This document shows, in pieces, positions 45,478-54,692 of a stretch of 64,000 bases of DNA (positions within the stretch are counted from its first letter, which is position 1; each line of letters starts with the position of its first letter). The translations under genes and the position numbers were made by a program. Location of the stretch: positions 110,436 to 174,435 of the forward strand of contig NZ_WOWP01000053.1 in the NCBI RefSeq assembly GCF_009741375.1. The letters are read 5' to 3'. The notes below the pieces were generated by a model. It worked only from the letters and a program-made list of their open reading frames with translations. It was not told the origin of the DNA and searched no databases. The stretch comes from Flavobacterium rakeshii. Lineage in GTDB: Bacteria; Bacteroidota; Bacteroidia; Flavobacteriales; Flavobacteriaceae.

Positions 45478-47361
45478 ATGAGGAAACAGTTTCTTTTCTT
45501 ATTACTAAGCGTTTTATGGGGCTTTTCAGGTTACCTTACTCCCATTATGGCTCAGGATAAAGCTATTTATTCTGACACCCTGTTTGTTAATGGGCCTAAC
45601 TCTGAACATCTTTCCAAATACCTCACATTTTGGATTGACAGTACAAAAACTCCTGATATAACTAATGCTGAGACAGCATTAAAAAACAATGAGTTTAAGC
45701 ACTGGAACCCTGAAACAACCCTTAATCTTGGCTTAAACCCGCATCCGTTGTGGCTGCATCTTAATGTTAAAAGTACAGAGCCTGATTTAAAAAATTACTG
45801 GTGGAGCTTTTATACCCATGCCGATACTATAACATTTTATCAAAAATCTGTTGATGGTTGGATAAGTACAGATACCGTGGCTTATGGATTACAACTCTCA
45901 AAACGAAAAATAAAAACCCGGTTTTCTACCACTGAAATAACACTAAAAGGTTATGAGTACAAAGAATTATTAGTTAAAATTGAAAACTACAGGCATACTC
46001 AAAATGCCATAACCGACTTCACTACTCCGGAGAATAATTTATTTTGGGAAACAAACTTTTACTGGTCTATCGGCTTTTTTATAGGATGCTTTTTACTTAT
46101 TAGTAGTATCAGTTTTTTTATCAGTGTTATACTTCGTGAAAAAAACTTTTTAAAATATGGAGTTTATCTGCTCTTAATCATTGTTATGACGCTGATGGAA
46201 GAATTAATGGTTCCTACTATTTCTAATCCGTTTCTCTTTTATATTTTAAAAAGGCTACATTCATTACCTATAGCTATAATAGCTTTGGCTATTCACTATC
46301 ATATTATACTTTACATCATCAAACCTGAAAATACCAAAGGAAAACTGATTAAGTTTTTAACCCGGCTTAATAATATATTCCTTATCTATGGTATAGTATA
46401 TTCGGTTTACTACTTTATCAATATGGAAAAACTGAATCATGGACAATGGTTCTATCCGTTAATGTGGTATATAGGAATTATATCTATATTCATTGTTATT
46501 CTCTTAACTGCAGTTATGATTATTCTAACAATGCATCGCAAGAAATTAATAGTACCCGGAATCATTTTGGCTTTTGTTCTTCTTTATTTTAATCCGGCAG
46601 GTTATTTTTTAAACTATGCGGGAATACTAAGCTATTACAAAGTAACCTATCCTAATTACTTTTATTGCATAGTATGCATAGAGTTTATAGGTATAGGCTG
46701 CATCTTAGCATGGCGTTACAAAAAAACCGTTCAAAATCATTATACGCTTTTACAGGAAAAAGCTTTACAGGATGAACTAACTCTTACAAGGGAAATTGAA
46801 ATACAAGAGCAGGAACGGGAACAAATTGCCCGCGACCTTCACGATGATTTAGGTACTACTATAAGTGCAATAAAACTAATTATAACAAATAGCTACCTTA
46901 ACGACAAAACCTTAGTTAAAATGATAACAAAGGCTAATAATGATTTGAGGTACTTTTTTAATAAGTTGACACTGCCACAACAGGGATTATTTGACATCCT
47001 TCAGGATAAAATAGATGAACTCAATAACATTGGTACAATACAATTTGTGTTTATAGCAACAGGTGAAGAAGATATAGTACCCGATGCTTTAAAATTACCT
47101 ATAATACGAATTTGTTTTGAATTATTATCTAACGTGCTAAAACATTCTCAAGCCTCTGAGGCTACATTACAGTTATTTTCAGATTCATCACAAGTACAAA
47201 TTATGATGGAAGATAACGGTAAAGGATTTGATCCTAAGCTGAAAAGTAATGGAATGGGTATCAATAATATACATGCCCGGGCTAAAAGGTGGAATGGAGA
47301 AATACATATATCAAGCGGAACTAAAGGAACTACAACTATTGTCACAATTCCTTTGAATTAA
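45478..47361 (+). CDS. 7TMR-DISM-type sensor histidine kinase (HisKA_3)
   Basis: The protein has 627 residues. A signal peptide is followed by an extracytoplasmic 7TMR-DISM-like domain (about 30-185), seven hydrophobic segments from about 195 to 415, a coiled coil, the H-box with H455 (IARDLHDDLGTTISAIKL) and a HATPase with DNGKGFDP and MGINNIHARA. It pairs with the NarL-type regulator 11 nt downstream. It is divergent from the TPR/FGE-FKBP operon, which may be its target. Confidence 0.9.
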   Translation: MRKQFLFLLLSVLWGFSGYLTPIMAQDKAIYSDTLFVNGPNSEHLSKYLTFWIDSTKTPDITNAETALKNNEFKHWNPETTLNLGLNPHPLWLHLNVKSTEPDLKNYWWSFYTHADTITFYQKSVDGWISTDTVAYGLQLSKRKIKTRFSTTEITLKGYEYKELLVKIENYRHTQNAITDFTTPENNLFWETNFYWSIGFFIGCFLLISSISFFISVILREKNFLKYGVYLLLIIVMTLMEELMVPTISNPFLFYILKRLHSLPIAIIALAIHYHIILYIIKPENTKGKLIKFLTRLNNIFLIYGIVYSVYYFINMEKLNHGQWFYPLMWYIGIISIFIVILLTAVMIILTMHRKKLIVPGIILAFVLLYFNPAGYFLNYAGILSYYKVTYPNYFYCIVCIEFIGIGCILAWRYKKTVQNHYTLLQEKALQDELTLTREIEIQEQEREQIARDLHDDLGTTISAIKLIITNSYLNDKTLVKMITKANNDLRYFFNKLTLPQQGLFDILQDKIDELNNIGTIQFVFIATGEEDIVPDALKLPIIRICFELLSNVLKHSQASEATLQLFSDSSQVQIMMEDNGKGFDPKLKSNGMGINNIHARAKRWNGEIHISSGTKGTTTIVTIPLN

Positions 47362-47372
47362 AAATCAATAAT

Positions 47373-47999
47373 ATGAAAGAGAACTATAAAGTAATCATAG
47401 TAGATGACCATCAACTATTTGCCGATGGTATGGTGCGCATTTTAGCAGACGAGGATGATTTTGAAGTGATTGGTATTTGTAATAACAGTACCGAGCTTTA
47501 CCATATGCTCAATAACCATAAGCCAGATTTAATAATGCTTGACATACAAATGGGGGGTACTAACGGGCTTGAGCTTTGTTGTGATCTAAAAAAAACAATG
47601 CCTCAAATAAAAGTTATACTGATTTCCATGTTCGAATCTATAAATGTGGTTAATGAAGGGAAAAACTCTGGTGCTAATGGCTATATACCTAAAACTACTG
47701 ATGCTGCACTGGTTAAAAAATCAATACGGGAAGTTATGGAAGGAAGAGATATTTTTGTAAAACCGATAAACTCCGAGACAAAAGTTGATTTGGAGGGAGG
47801 ATCATATGCCTTTCTGCTCAGTAAACGTGAACGGGAAATTATTCTATATATTAAAAAAGGATTTACCTCAAAAGCAACTGCAGAAGAACTTAATATCAGT
47901 CAGTTTACGGTTGACACACACAGAAAGAATATTTTAAAAAAACTAAAACTAAATTCTCTTAAAGAACTTATCTCCTATGCTTATGAAAACAATCTGTAA
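47373..47999 (+). CDS. NarL/LuxR-type response regulator
   Basis: The protein has 208 residues. The receiver domain has D11-D12 and phosphoacceptor D57 (LIMLDIQMGG), and the C-terminal GerE/LuxR helix-turn-helix is LLSKREREIILYIKKGFTSKATAEELNIS followed by TVDTHRKNI. It starts 11 nt after its kinase gene and forms a two-component system with it. Confidence 0.93.
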   Translation: MKENYKVIIVDDHQLFADGMVRILADEDDFEVIGICNNSTELYHMLNNHKPDLIMLDIQMGGTNGLELCCDLKKTMPQIKVILISMFESINVVNEGKNSGANGYIPKTTDAALVKKSIREVMEGRDIFVKPINSETKVDLEGGSYAFLLSKREREIILYIKKGFTSKATAEELNISQFTVDTHRKNILKKLKLNSLKELISYAYENNL

Positions 48000-48031
48000 A
48001 TTAGTTTTTTTACTGGCAATACTCTCATCAA

Positions 48032-49714
48032 TTACTTTTTCATAATTGGTATTTTTAAATAACTATCATTATACCATTTAATTTGCAGAGGTGTATTTGC
48101 ATCATTTATTGTTTCCTCTGCAACAGATTTACCAGAACCATAATTTATAATTTCAAACGGATGTTTATTGATATTAAGTAGTATAACAAGCCTACTCCCT
48201 TTACTTATTTTTTTACTAACAAACCGGGTATTATCAAATGGAATGCCCGTCTTAGTATAGGGTTTTAAAAGTTCTCTGTAAGTATTATTGTTAGCATAGC
48301 TGGCTCTGCCAATATAGCGGGTAAGAAAAAAGTATTTACCATCTGGCATCTGTTCATACAACGCTAACGATATATCCATATCTTTTTTATTAATGGCAGC
48401 AAATAACTCCCCTGTAAATGATCCATTTATTGAGAAATTTTCCTCAAAAACTTTTGAAGTAAAAAACAATCCATTGCTGACATCTAAAGTTTCAAAAATA
48501 ATTTCGGGCGTATAATAGTTGTTTTGATTTTTTCTGTCTTTAAAATCTAACGTTTGGTTTAGAACCCCCACTTTGTTAGGTTTATTAGTAACAAGTAAAT
48601 TATTATCTAAATAAAGTGTAAGGGTATCGTTATTCATACTTTGTAAAGTAGAAACATGCCGCCATTGATTTTCTCCCATTACTTCAAAATTGACTTTATC
48701 TTTCAGTAATTTTGGTTTTGGCTTGTTCTTTAAAACATAATCCAACCACTGGTAGGCTAAATTCATCATATCAATATTAGCCACAGGATCAATTTCATAG
48801 CCCATTAAGCTTTTAGAAGGTTTACGTTGTGCTCCCCAATGATCATAAGGACCAATTACAAGGTAATGATTCGCATTTTTATTATACTTTGTATGCTGCT
48901 TAAAGTACTGTATGGCTCCTATTTGAGAACCATCATAATAACCGGTAGTTGTAAGGATAGGGATATCGATTTCAGCATACTCCTGAGGTGAAGGAATCAT
49001 TGATTGCCAATAGCCATCATAGTCAGGATGAGATAGCCATTTTTGAAAAATAGGGTTTCTATAGCCCGCCAGGCTATCCATATCTTTAAAAGCTATACCT
49101 TTTTCAAACCATTCAAAAGGAAGCCCCCTGCTTAAAGGCTCTTTATTATAAATATTGTTATGGGACCAGTACAAACCCAAATTCATTTGTACATTGTTTT
49201 CCATAGGAGTATCATAGCCCGGCATTACCGCTACCTGTGGCACAATTGTTTTTAATGCTGGATGAATATTTTTAACTGCTGCCCATTGGGAATACCCGGT
49301 ATAGCTCCCTCCATACATCCCTACTTTACCATTACACCATGATTGTTTACTTATCCAGTCAATAATACCATAAATATCTGTTGTTTCGTTTTCATAAGGA
49401 GCATAGTTTTTTAAGTCGGTTCTAATACCACGGGCATAAGCCACAATCCCTACATATCCTTTATCTGCTGATTTTTTTCCAAAAAAAGCATCGTTTACTC
49501 CCTGGTTATAAGTGGTGTAAAATAAAACTACAGGTAATGGTCTATTGCTATCCTTTTTTCTAACAACAATAGCCGATATATCAATCCCGCTTCTCGTGGG
49601 AATTAAAACACTATCCTGAATAAAATATCCATTTTCTTTTTCTGTCAATTGCTGTGCATATAACATTGTATAAGTTCCAAAAAAGAAAAGGACTGAAAAT
49701 AAATATCTCATCAT
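48032..49714 (-). CDS. Exported CocE/NonD-type (peptidase S15) hydrolase
   Basis: The protein has 560 residues with a signal peptide (LFFFGTYTMLYAQ). The alpha/beta-hydrolase core has nucleophile S137 in GGSYTGYS and the histidine region in GPYDHWGAQ. The C-terminal jelly-roll (PepX_C) starts near residue 365. The family cleaves X-prolyl peptides, glutaryl-acyl or cocaine-type esters. It lies 37 nt downstream of the propeller paralogue, mirroring the hydrolase in the 27.5-30.9 kb operon. Confidence 0.88.
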   Translation of the reverse strand: MMRYLFSVLFFFGTYTMLYAQQLTEKENGYFIQDSVLIPTRSGIDISAIVVRKKDSNRPLPVVLFYTTYNQGVNDAFFGKKSADKGYVGIVAYARGIRTDLKNYAPYENETTDIYGIIDWISKQSWCNGKVGMYGGSYTGYSQWAAVKNIHPALKTIVPQVAVMPGYDTPMENNVQMNLGLYWSHNNIYNKEPLSRGLPFEWFEKGIAFKDMDSLAGYRNPIFQKWLSHPDYDGYWQSMIPSPQEYAEIDIPILTTTGYYDGSQIGAIQYFKQHTKYNKNANHYLVIGPYDHWGAQRKPSKSLMGYEIDPVANIDMMNLAYQWLDYVLKNKPKPKLLKDKVNFEVMGENQWRHVSTLQSMNNDTLTLYLDNNLLVTNKPNKVGVLNQTLDFKDRKNQNNYYTPEIIFETLDVSNGLFFTSKVFEENFSINGSFTGELFAAINKKDMDISLALYEQMPDGKYFFLTRYIGRASYANNNTYRELLKPYTKTGIPFDNTRFVSKKISKGSRLVILLNINKHPFEIINYGSGKSVAEETINDANTPLQIKWYNDSYLKIPIMKK

Positions 49715-49751
49715 TTTTTATTAAAAAAATTAACCGGAAACATTTGTAAGT

Positions 49752-50783
49752 TTATTGAATATCCCAAAATCGTATTCCTCCTTTAAGATCTACAGATACC
49801 AATTGGGTTTTATCTCCACATACGTCAACCTGATTAACAGTTGCCTTATGTCCTGTTAAAGCATCTATAAGTTTCCCTGTATCCTTATCCCATATTCTTA
49901 TTGAACGATCTGCTCCCGAAGTATAAATATTTTTCTTACCGAACCTTGCACAAGTAAGTGGAAGATGAAAACCCGGAATATCATAATATCCGTTTTCCTC
50001 TACTATACCAGCCTCTTTAAATTCATGAAAATCTTTTTCATTAAAATCTTCTTTGGGTCTTAACCATCCCGGATGTTGGTGACTATACTCTACTGAATCT
50101 TTTTTGGTATTAAACAAAGTAAATGTATCCCTGTTAATGGTAAGAATATTACCTTTTTCATCCATATCTTCAAAACTTCCTTCAAAGACAGGTATCTCTT
50201 TTACTAAACTGTTATTAATAATATCCCAGTATATAATTTTACCTGTACCTTTAATTTTAATAATGTTATTATCCATACCAACTATAAAACCTTTTGGGAG
50301 ATTTTCAGGAAGAGTTTTTGATTCATAATTATCTTTAACCGACCATAAAAAACGATTCCCCTTTTGATCGTTTGCAAACAGATAATTAAAATCTTCAGAA
50401 TATCCCATACTTAAAGACCATGTGTTTTGCAAAGGAAGTTTATATAGTTCTTTAGCATTTGTGGCATCTATTACTACAACTCCGAGTTCCATAGTACTTA
50501 AAGCAACATGTTTTTCTACAGGGGTATATTTTACTACATATATTTCATCATTCAATTGTGCCAGTACTTTTTCTTCACTATTATTTTTATAACGAAAAGC
50601 CACCCTGCCACTGTAAGTCGTAACCAAAACCGTATCCTTAACCCCAGCGTAAGTCACATCTGTGTAAGAAACAGTGTTAATACCTGTAAACTTATCTGTA
50701 AAAAGATCTTCAAAAGTTTTCGAGCTATTATTACAGGAAACCAGCATTAAAAAACTGATAAATAAAAAACTATTTTTCATCAT
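49752..50783 (-). CDS. Beta-propeller-like lipoprotein (copy B)
   Basis: The protein has 343 residues with a lipobox (ISFLMLVSC). WD40-like repeats include DRSIRIWDKDTGKLIDALTGHKAT and LVSVDLKGGIRFWD. It is paralogous to 27528-28520. It overlaps the preceding exported-protein gene by 14 nt, as in copy A. The gene is intact although its partner is interrupted. Confidence 0.82.
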   Translation of the reverse strand: MMKNSFLFISFLMLVSCNNSSKTFEDLFTDKFTGINTVSYTDVTYAGVKDTVLVTTYSGRVAFRYKNNSEEKVLAQLNDEIYVVKYTPVEKHVALSTMELGVVVIDATNAKELYKLPLQNTWSLSMGYSEDFNYLFANDQKGNRFLWSVKDNYESKTLPENLPKGFIVGMDNNIIKIKGTGKIIYWDIINNSLVKEIPVFEGSFEDMDEKGNILTINRDTFTLFNTKKDSVEYSHQHPGWLRPKEDFNEKDFHEFKEAGIVEENGYYDIPGFHLPLTCARFGKKNIYTSGADRSIRIWDKDTGKLIDALTGHKATVNQVDVCGDKTQLVSVDLKGGIRFWDIQ

Positions 50784-51261
50784 TATAGAGTTTTACAGAC
50801 TTATTATTTTTCATTAGTTCAATAAAGCCTTCGTCCTGCCCCGTAAAAAGCTGTACCCTGTTATCACCATCCCACAAAGCCATATAAGCTCCTCCCTGAG
50901 GTTCACTTAGCAATAAAAAGTGTTGTTTAACCTTTGAATCCAGAGTTAACATTGCATTTCCATATTCGTCATCGGTAACATAACCTCAACGCTCCTGCCC
51001 TTCATGATCGTAAATCATAACTCCGGATACTGAATTCCCTCTTGTATCTTTCCTGTAACCTTTTACTGATTGTGCGCCCGGTATATGAGCCCCTACAATA
51101 ACCCTTTCCAGTCCAAGTGAATCTACTACAACCAGTCCTCTTACTTTAAGTATTTTATCTGAATAATCAGGTTGATTTTTTTGAGTCGAAAAAGAAAACA
51201 GATAAAAACAAAAGAAAAGTAAATTGGTTATACTTAGTATATATAGAAGTTTTGTTTTCAT
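50770..51261 (-). pseudogene. Exported protein paired with propeller B, interrupted by a stop codon
   Basis: The N-terminal half (membrane helix, LKVRGLVVVDSLGLERVIVGAHIP, GVMIYDHEGQER) ends at TGA 50986-50988. The same frame then continues GYVTDDEYGNAMLTLDSKV to 50770. The intact paralogue (28496-28996) reads ERGGYVTDD where this copy reads ER-stop-GYVTDD, so a single G to T change (GGA to TGA) explains the break. The start at 51261 gives a clean N-terminal helix. Confidence 0.85.
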
Positions 51262-51280
51262 ATTGATGATTTTTATAAGC

Positions 51281-52204
51281 TTAATTTTCAGCCCCAAACA
51301 TAATTCCCATGAGTTTAGCTGCTATTGACTGAAGGTCTGTTTCAGCATTGTATAAAGGAGTACTTTGTTTTATACTCATGTCTGCACTTTCAACAGTTGT
51401 AGGAGTAACCTTTTTAAACTCATACACCAAACCCGGCTCTGACTCTAATTTAGGATATAAATCAATTTTCATTATTCCATAGTCCTCTTCAAGGTAATAC
51501 GGATGTATAAAATTAAGAGACTGGGGCATTTGTTTGGAAGTCCAAACATCCAGCTTAACGATACTCATAGGAGAAGCATTTCCCTTTAAAGTATATATCA
51601 TTTTTTTGCAAACATAACCGGCAATAGTTTTTGTTTCCTCAGTTTCTACCCTATCATATAGCTCACTATCTATTTTAGTTTGTAAAGTACTATTACCAAA
51701 AAATTCATCATCATAATTAAATGTTACAGCATTTTTAGGATTTGATTGTGATACTACGTATATCTTACCCGAATTATTAGCAGCATTAAGTGTATTTTCT
51801 AAATGATATGTTAGTCCGTCACACTTTGCAGTAACATCATCCCCTTTAACAAATATTCTGTTTTGTAACAATGGTGCCAGTATTACCTGCATTGCCATAA
51901 TTGGATTATTTTGTACACTACTTTGAATACGTTGCTGTTGCTGGGCATCAACAGTACTTATTGCTTTTTCCATTTGCTGCTTTATATTCCCTTTTGACGG
52001 ATCGGTTTTTTTTAGCAATTCACTAAGATCGTTTCCGGGAAAATAGATATCTAACTCTATAACACCTTCTTTAAAAGGCTCATTAGCCTTAATTTTTGTA
52101 TCAACATTAGATGTCTCCTCACTTCTTACTTCACTATCCTTTTTATTTTGCGCACAGGAAATCAGCCCAACACATGTCAGGATTATAAATAAGTATTTTT
52201 TCAT
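51281..52204 (-). CDS. Lipoprotein with a DUF4412-like fold
   Basis: The protein has 307 residues and a lipobox (LTCVGLISC). The mature part has features of the DUF4412/outer-membrane lipoprotein-carrier-like class: KTIAGYVCKKMIYTLKG, then VWTSKQMP and a tyrosine-rich region. The assignment is tentative. It is between the OmpA-like gene (22 nt upstream) and the interrupted exported-protein gene (19 nt downstream), forming one likely operon from 53246 to 48032. Confidence 0.65.
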   Translation of the reverse strand: MKKYLFIILTCVGLISCAQNKKDSEVRSEETSNVDTKIKANEPFKEGVIELDIYFPGNDLSELLKKTDPSKGNIKQQMEKAISTVDAQQQQRIQSSVQNNPIMAMQVILAPLLQNRIFVKGDDVTAKCDGLTYHLENTLNAANNSGKIYVVSQSNPKNAVTFNYDDEFFGNSTLQTKIDSELYDRVETEETKTIAGYVCKKMIYTLKGNASPMSIVKLDVWTSKQMPQSLNFIHPYYLEEDYGIMKIDLYPKLESEPGLVYEFKKVTPTTVESADMSIKQSTPLYNAETDLQSIAAKLMGIMFGAEN

Positions 52205-52226
52205 TGCTTGGTTGGTTTTAAGAATG

Positions 52227-53246
52227 TTACTTTTTAATCAGTTCTACTCTTCTGTTTTTTGCCCTTCCTTCTTCGGTACTATTATCAGCTACAGGATTTT
52301 GCGAACCAAATCCTTTTGAAGAAAGTCTGGACTTATCAATACCGAGAGAAGTCAATGTATTAAGTACGGTTGAAGCCCTGTTTTCTGAAAGTTTTTGGTT
52401 ATGTTCATCACTTCCAGAATTATCTGTATACCCCTGTATATCTATTTTTAACTGATTATTATCTTTAAGTGCTTTGGCTATTTCATCTACAGCCTGTTTT
52501 CCGTTAGGCTGAAGAGTAGCCTTATCCAAATCGAAATTAACATACAGTACTACCTTTCCTTTCTCTTCAAGATCTTTTAATATTTTATCTGATTTTATAA
52601 TGGATATGGTTTGTTTAAAAGGTTCCTGCTGAAGAACATTAAGATTACCAGCAGCCGAATCACCACAAAACTGGATAAAAATATTACCGCCATCTGCACG
52701 GTGTATCGCATATACTTTTATTTTTTGCCCCATATAACCTATAGAACCGTCTTCCCCTAAATATTCAGCATCATCATGATATCTTTCATACTCTTCATAA
52801 GTAATCTCACCATCAAATATTTTAACTCCTCCTACTTTTGAAATGGCATCCTCATAACTTTTAATAAAATAATGAAGTGACCATTCTTCCGAATTATCTT
52901 TTACAGATACATAGGTTTTCCATACTTTACCTTCAAGTGGTGTCATTACCCCGTCTATAGGAAAATAGAGCATATCAATTTTTTTCTGAACCGGTTTGTT
53001 TGTAGAGGTAAGACCTTCAGGAAAACTGAAAAAAGGAAAATCCCCCAAATCTTTGTCAGACACAGGGAGATTTTCAATATTAAAACTTTTGGTATTTTCT
53101 TCTGTGTTTACAGGGTCGCGATTTTCTTCAACAACATCTCTAACATTAGTTTCAACCGTTGAAGGCACTTCTTCGGCAGATTCCTTTTTTTCTTTACAGC
53201 CCGATAATAACAATAATGAGAATAAAGAGATTGCAAGCTTTTTCAT
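52227..53246 (-). CDS. OmpA-family peptidoglycan-binding lipoprotein
   Basis: The protein has 339 residues and a lipobox (SLLLLSGC). The C-terminal 110 residues form the OmpA domain: VLYVNFDLDKATLQP, IDIQGYTDNSGSDEHNQKLSENRA, and FGSQNPVADNSTEEGRAKNRRVEL, with the conserved D and R that bind peptidoglycan. The N-terminal half is of unknown fold. It probably anchors the outer membrane to the cell wall and leads the operon towards 48032. Confidence 0.9.
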   Translation of the reverse strand: MKKLAISLFSLLLLSGCKEKKESAEEVPSTVETNVRDVVEENRDPVNTEENTKSFNIENLPVSDKDLGDFPFFSFPEGLTSTNKPVQKKIDMLYFPIDGVMTPLEGKVWKTYVSVKDNSEEWSLHYFIKSYEDAISKVGGVKIFDGEITYEEYERYHDDAEYLGEDGSIGYMGQKIKVYAIHRADGGNIFIQFCGDSAAGNLNVLQQEPFKQTISIIKSDKILKDLEEKGKVVLYVNFDLDKATLQPNGKQAVDEIAKALKDNNQLKIDIQGYTDNSGSDEHNQKLSENRASTVLNTLTSLGIDKSRLSSKGFGSQNPVADNSTEEGRAKNRRVELIKK

Positions 53247-53366
53247 AGTATTTGTATTTCTGTTTAATATAAATAATTGGTCGATTGGTTTTAGGTCTTA
53301 TTACTCATATTGGTATTTATGGGGGCATGTAAATATACTTAAATTAATAAGTTAGGTATGTTAAAA

Positions 53367-53816
53367 CTAGTCTTCAGAACCAAAAACATAAGTTGCAGAA
53401 CACGAAATATAACCTTCGTTAGAGCTACAGTTACTAATGTCTTTACTAACTCCATCCACTAATACCTCTGCTCTCATATCGAGATTAGTGTTATCGAGTC
53501 CAATTACAGAACCACTAATTAAAAAACCGTCAAACTGATTTACTGTAACAGTCATTGTTTTTGTAAAAGGCAACGGTTCATTACCCAGTTGAGTTTCACC
53601 TCCTTCTTCATTAAGATAATAAATATCGGCAGCCTGTGAAGCAGATGAGGTTACTTTATAAGTAATTGTTACTTCTCTAGGGTAGCCCTGGTTATTACCA
53701 TTGTTTCCTCCGTTATCATCATCATTACTACAGGATATTGATAGTAAGCTAAAAATCAAAGTGGCTAAAATCAAAATTTTGCCAGTAGGTTTAAAAATGT
53801 TTTTCTGTGTTTTCAT
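53367..53816 (-). CDS. Small lipoprotein of unknown function
   Basis: The protein has 149 residues and a lipobox (FSLLSISC) followed by an Asp/Asn/Gly linker. The mature domain is beta-rich (EVTITYKVTSSASQAADIYYLNEEGG) with two cysteines near the C-terminus that could form a disulfide. No family is recognised. Confidence 0.7.
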   Translation of the reverse strand: MKTQKNIFKPTGKILILATLIFSLLSISCSNDDDNGGNNGNNQGYPREVTITYKVTSSASQAADIYYLNEEGGETQLGNEPLPFTKTMTVTVNQFDGFLISGSVIGLDNTNLDMRAEVLVDGVSKDISNCSSNEGYISCSATYVFGSED

Positions 53817-53862
53817 AGTAATTTTATATTTAAATAATTAGTATACAGTTTGGTTATACGCA

Positions 53863-54534
53863 CTACCTGAGTTTCACTTCCTTTACAGTGCCATCCTGGT
53901 CTATTTCAACAAATTTCTCAATGCGTTCACTTTGATTATTGTAATAGGTTTTATACTCATATTCGTGTGCAACGGCACCATAACTGCCATATACACTGCG
54001 TCCGGTATAATATTGTCCTGTATGAGCAAATGATGTGTTTAACATTGCCTGTAAAAAGTATTTACCTGGCTTAAGCTGTTCAAAAGTAAATCGGCCATAT
54101 TCATCGGTTTTAGTTTCAAGTCGGTACCTAAAAGCCTCATTACTCATATAAACCAAAGTCTTTTTATTTTCTTTTTTCTTTCGCAATTCATACCATGAAT
54201 CAAAGTAATTTGTTACAGGTAAAAGTGTTACAATGGTATTAGCAGCATATTGTTTTTCTCCTAATACCGGCTTTATACCCCATCCGTTTTTCTCTTTTGT
54301 AAATAGTACTCCCTTAATTTTTGAATTCCCTAGCTGAAGTGCTTTTTTAGCCTGAAGAGAATCAAAAACAACTTCAGGATATAAAGTGGTAACCTTATTC
54401 TTTTCTGCCTTTCTATCAGCCTCTTTCAAAGGATTACAGGAAATAAAGGTTATACATCCCATTAAAAGGACAGTATAGATTTTTGGACTAAAAAGCGAAA
54501 ATTTTGGCTTTGTCATTACATTAAATAATTTCAT
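53863..54534 (-). CDS. Lipoprotein with a carboxypeptidase-regulatory-like segment
   Basis: The protein has 223 residues with a signal sequence and lipobox (MGCITFISC). The segment TKTDEYGRFTFEQLKPGKYFLQAML looks like a CarboxypepD_reg/SpaA-like beta fold. The remainder is unrecognised. It is divergent from the kinase gene at 54693. Confidence 0.65.
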   Translation of the reverse strand: MKLFNVMTKPKFSLFSPKIYTVLLMGCITFISCNPLKEADRKAEKNKVTTLYPEVVFDSLQAKKALQLGNSKIKGVLFTKEKNGWGIKPVLGEKQYAANTIVTLLPVTNYFDSWYELRKKKENKKTLVYMSNEAFRYRLETKTDEYGRFTFEQLKPGKYFLQAMLNTSFAHTGQYYTGRSVYGSYGAVAHEYEYKTYYNNQSERIEKFVEIDQDGTVKEVKLR

Positions 54535-54692
54535 TTTTTGACTGGTTTGATTATCAAACGATTTCGTACTTCAAAATTATTTTATGTTAACCAGTACAAC
54601 AATACCAGTTAATTAGGCTTTTTTTCTACTGGTTTTCAGGTATTTTAAAGGCCTGCACAAACAAGCGTTGATTTTATTTTTATCTTGCGTGT

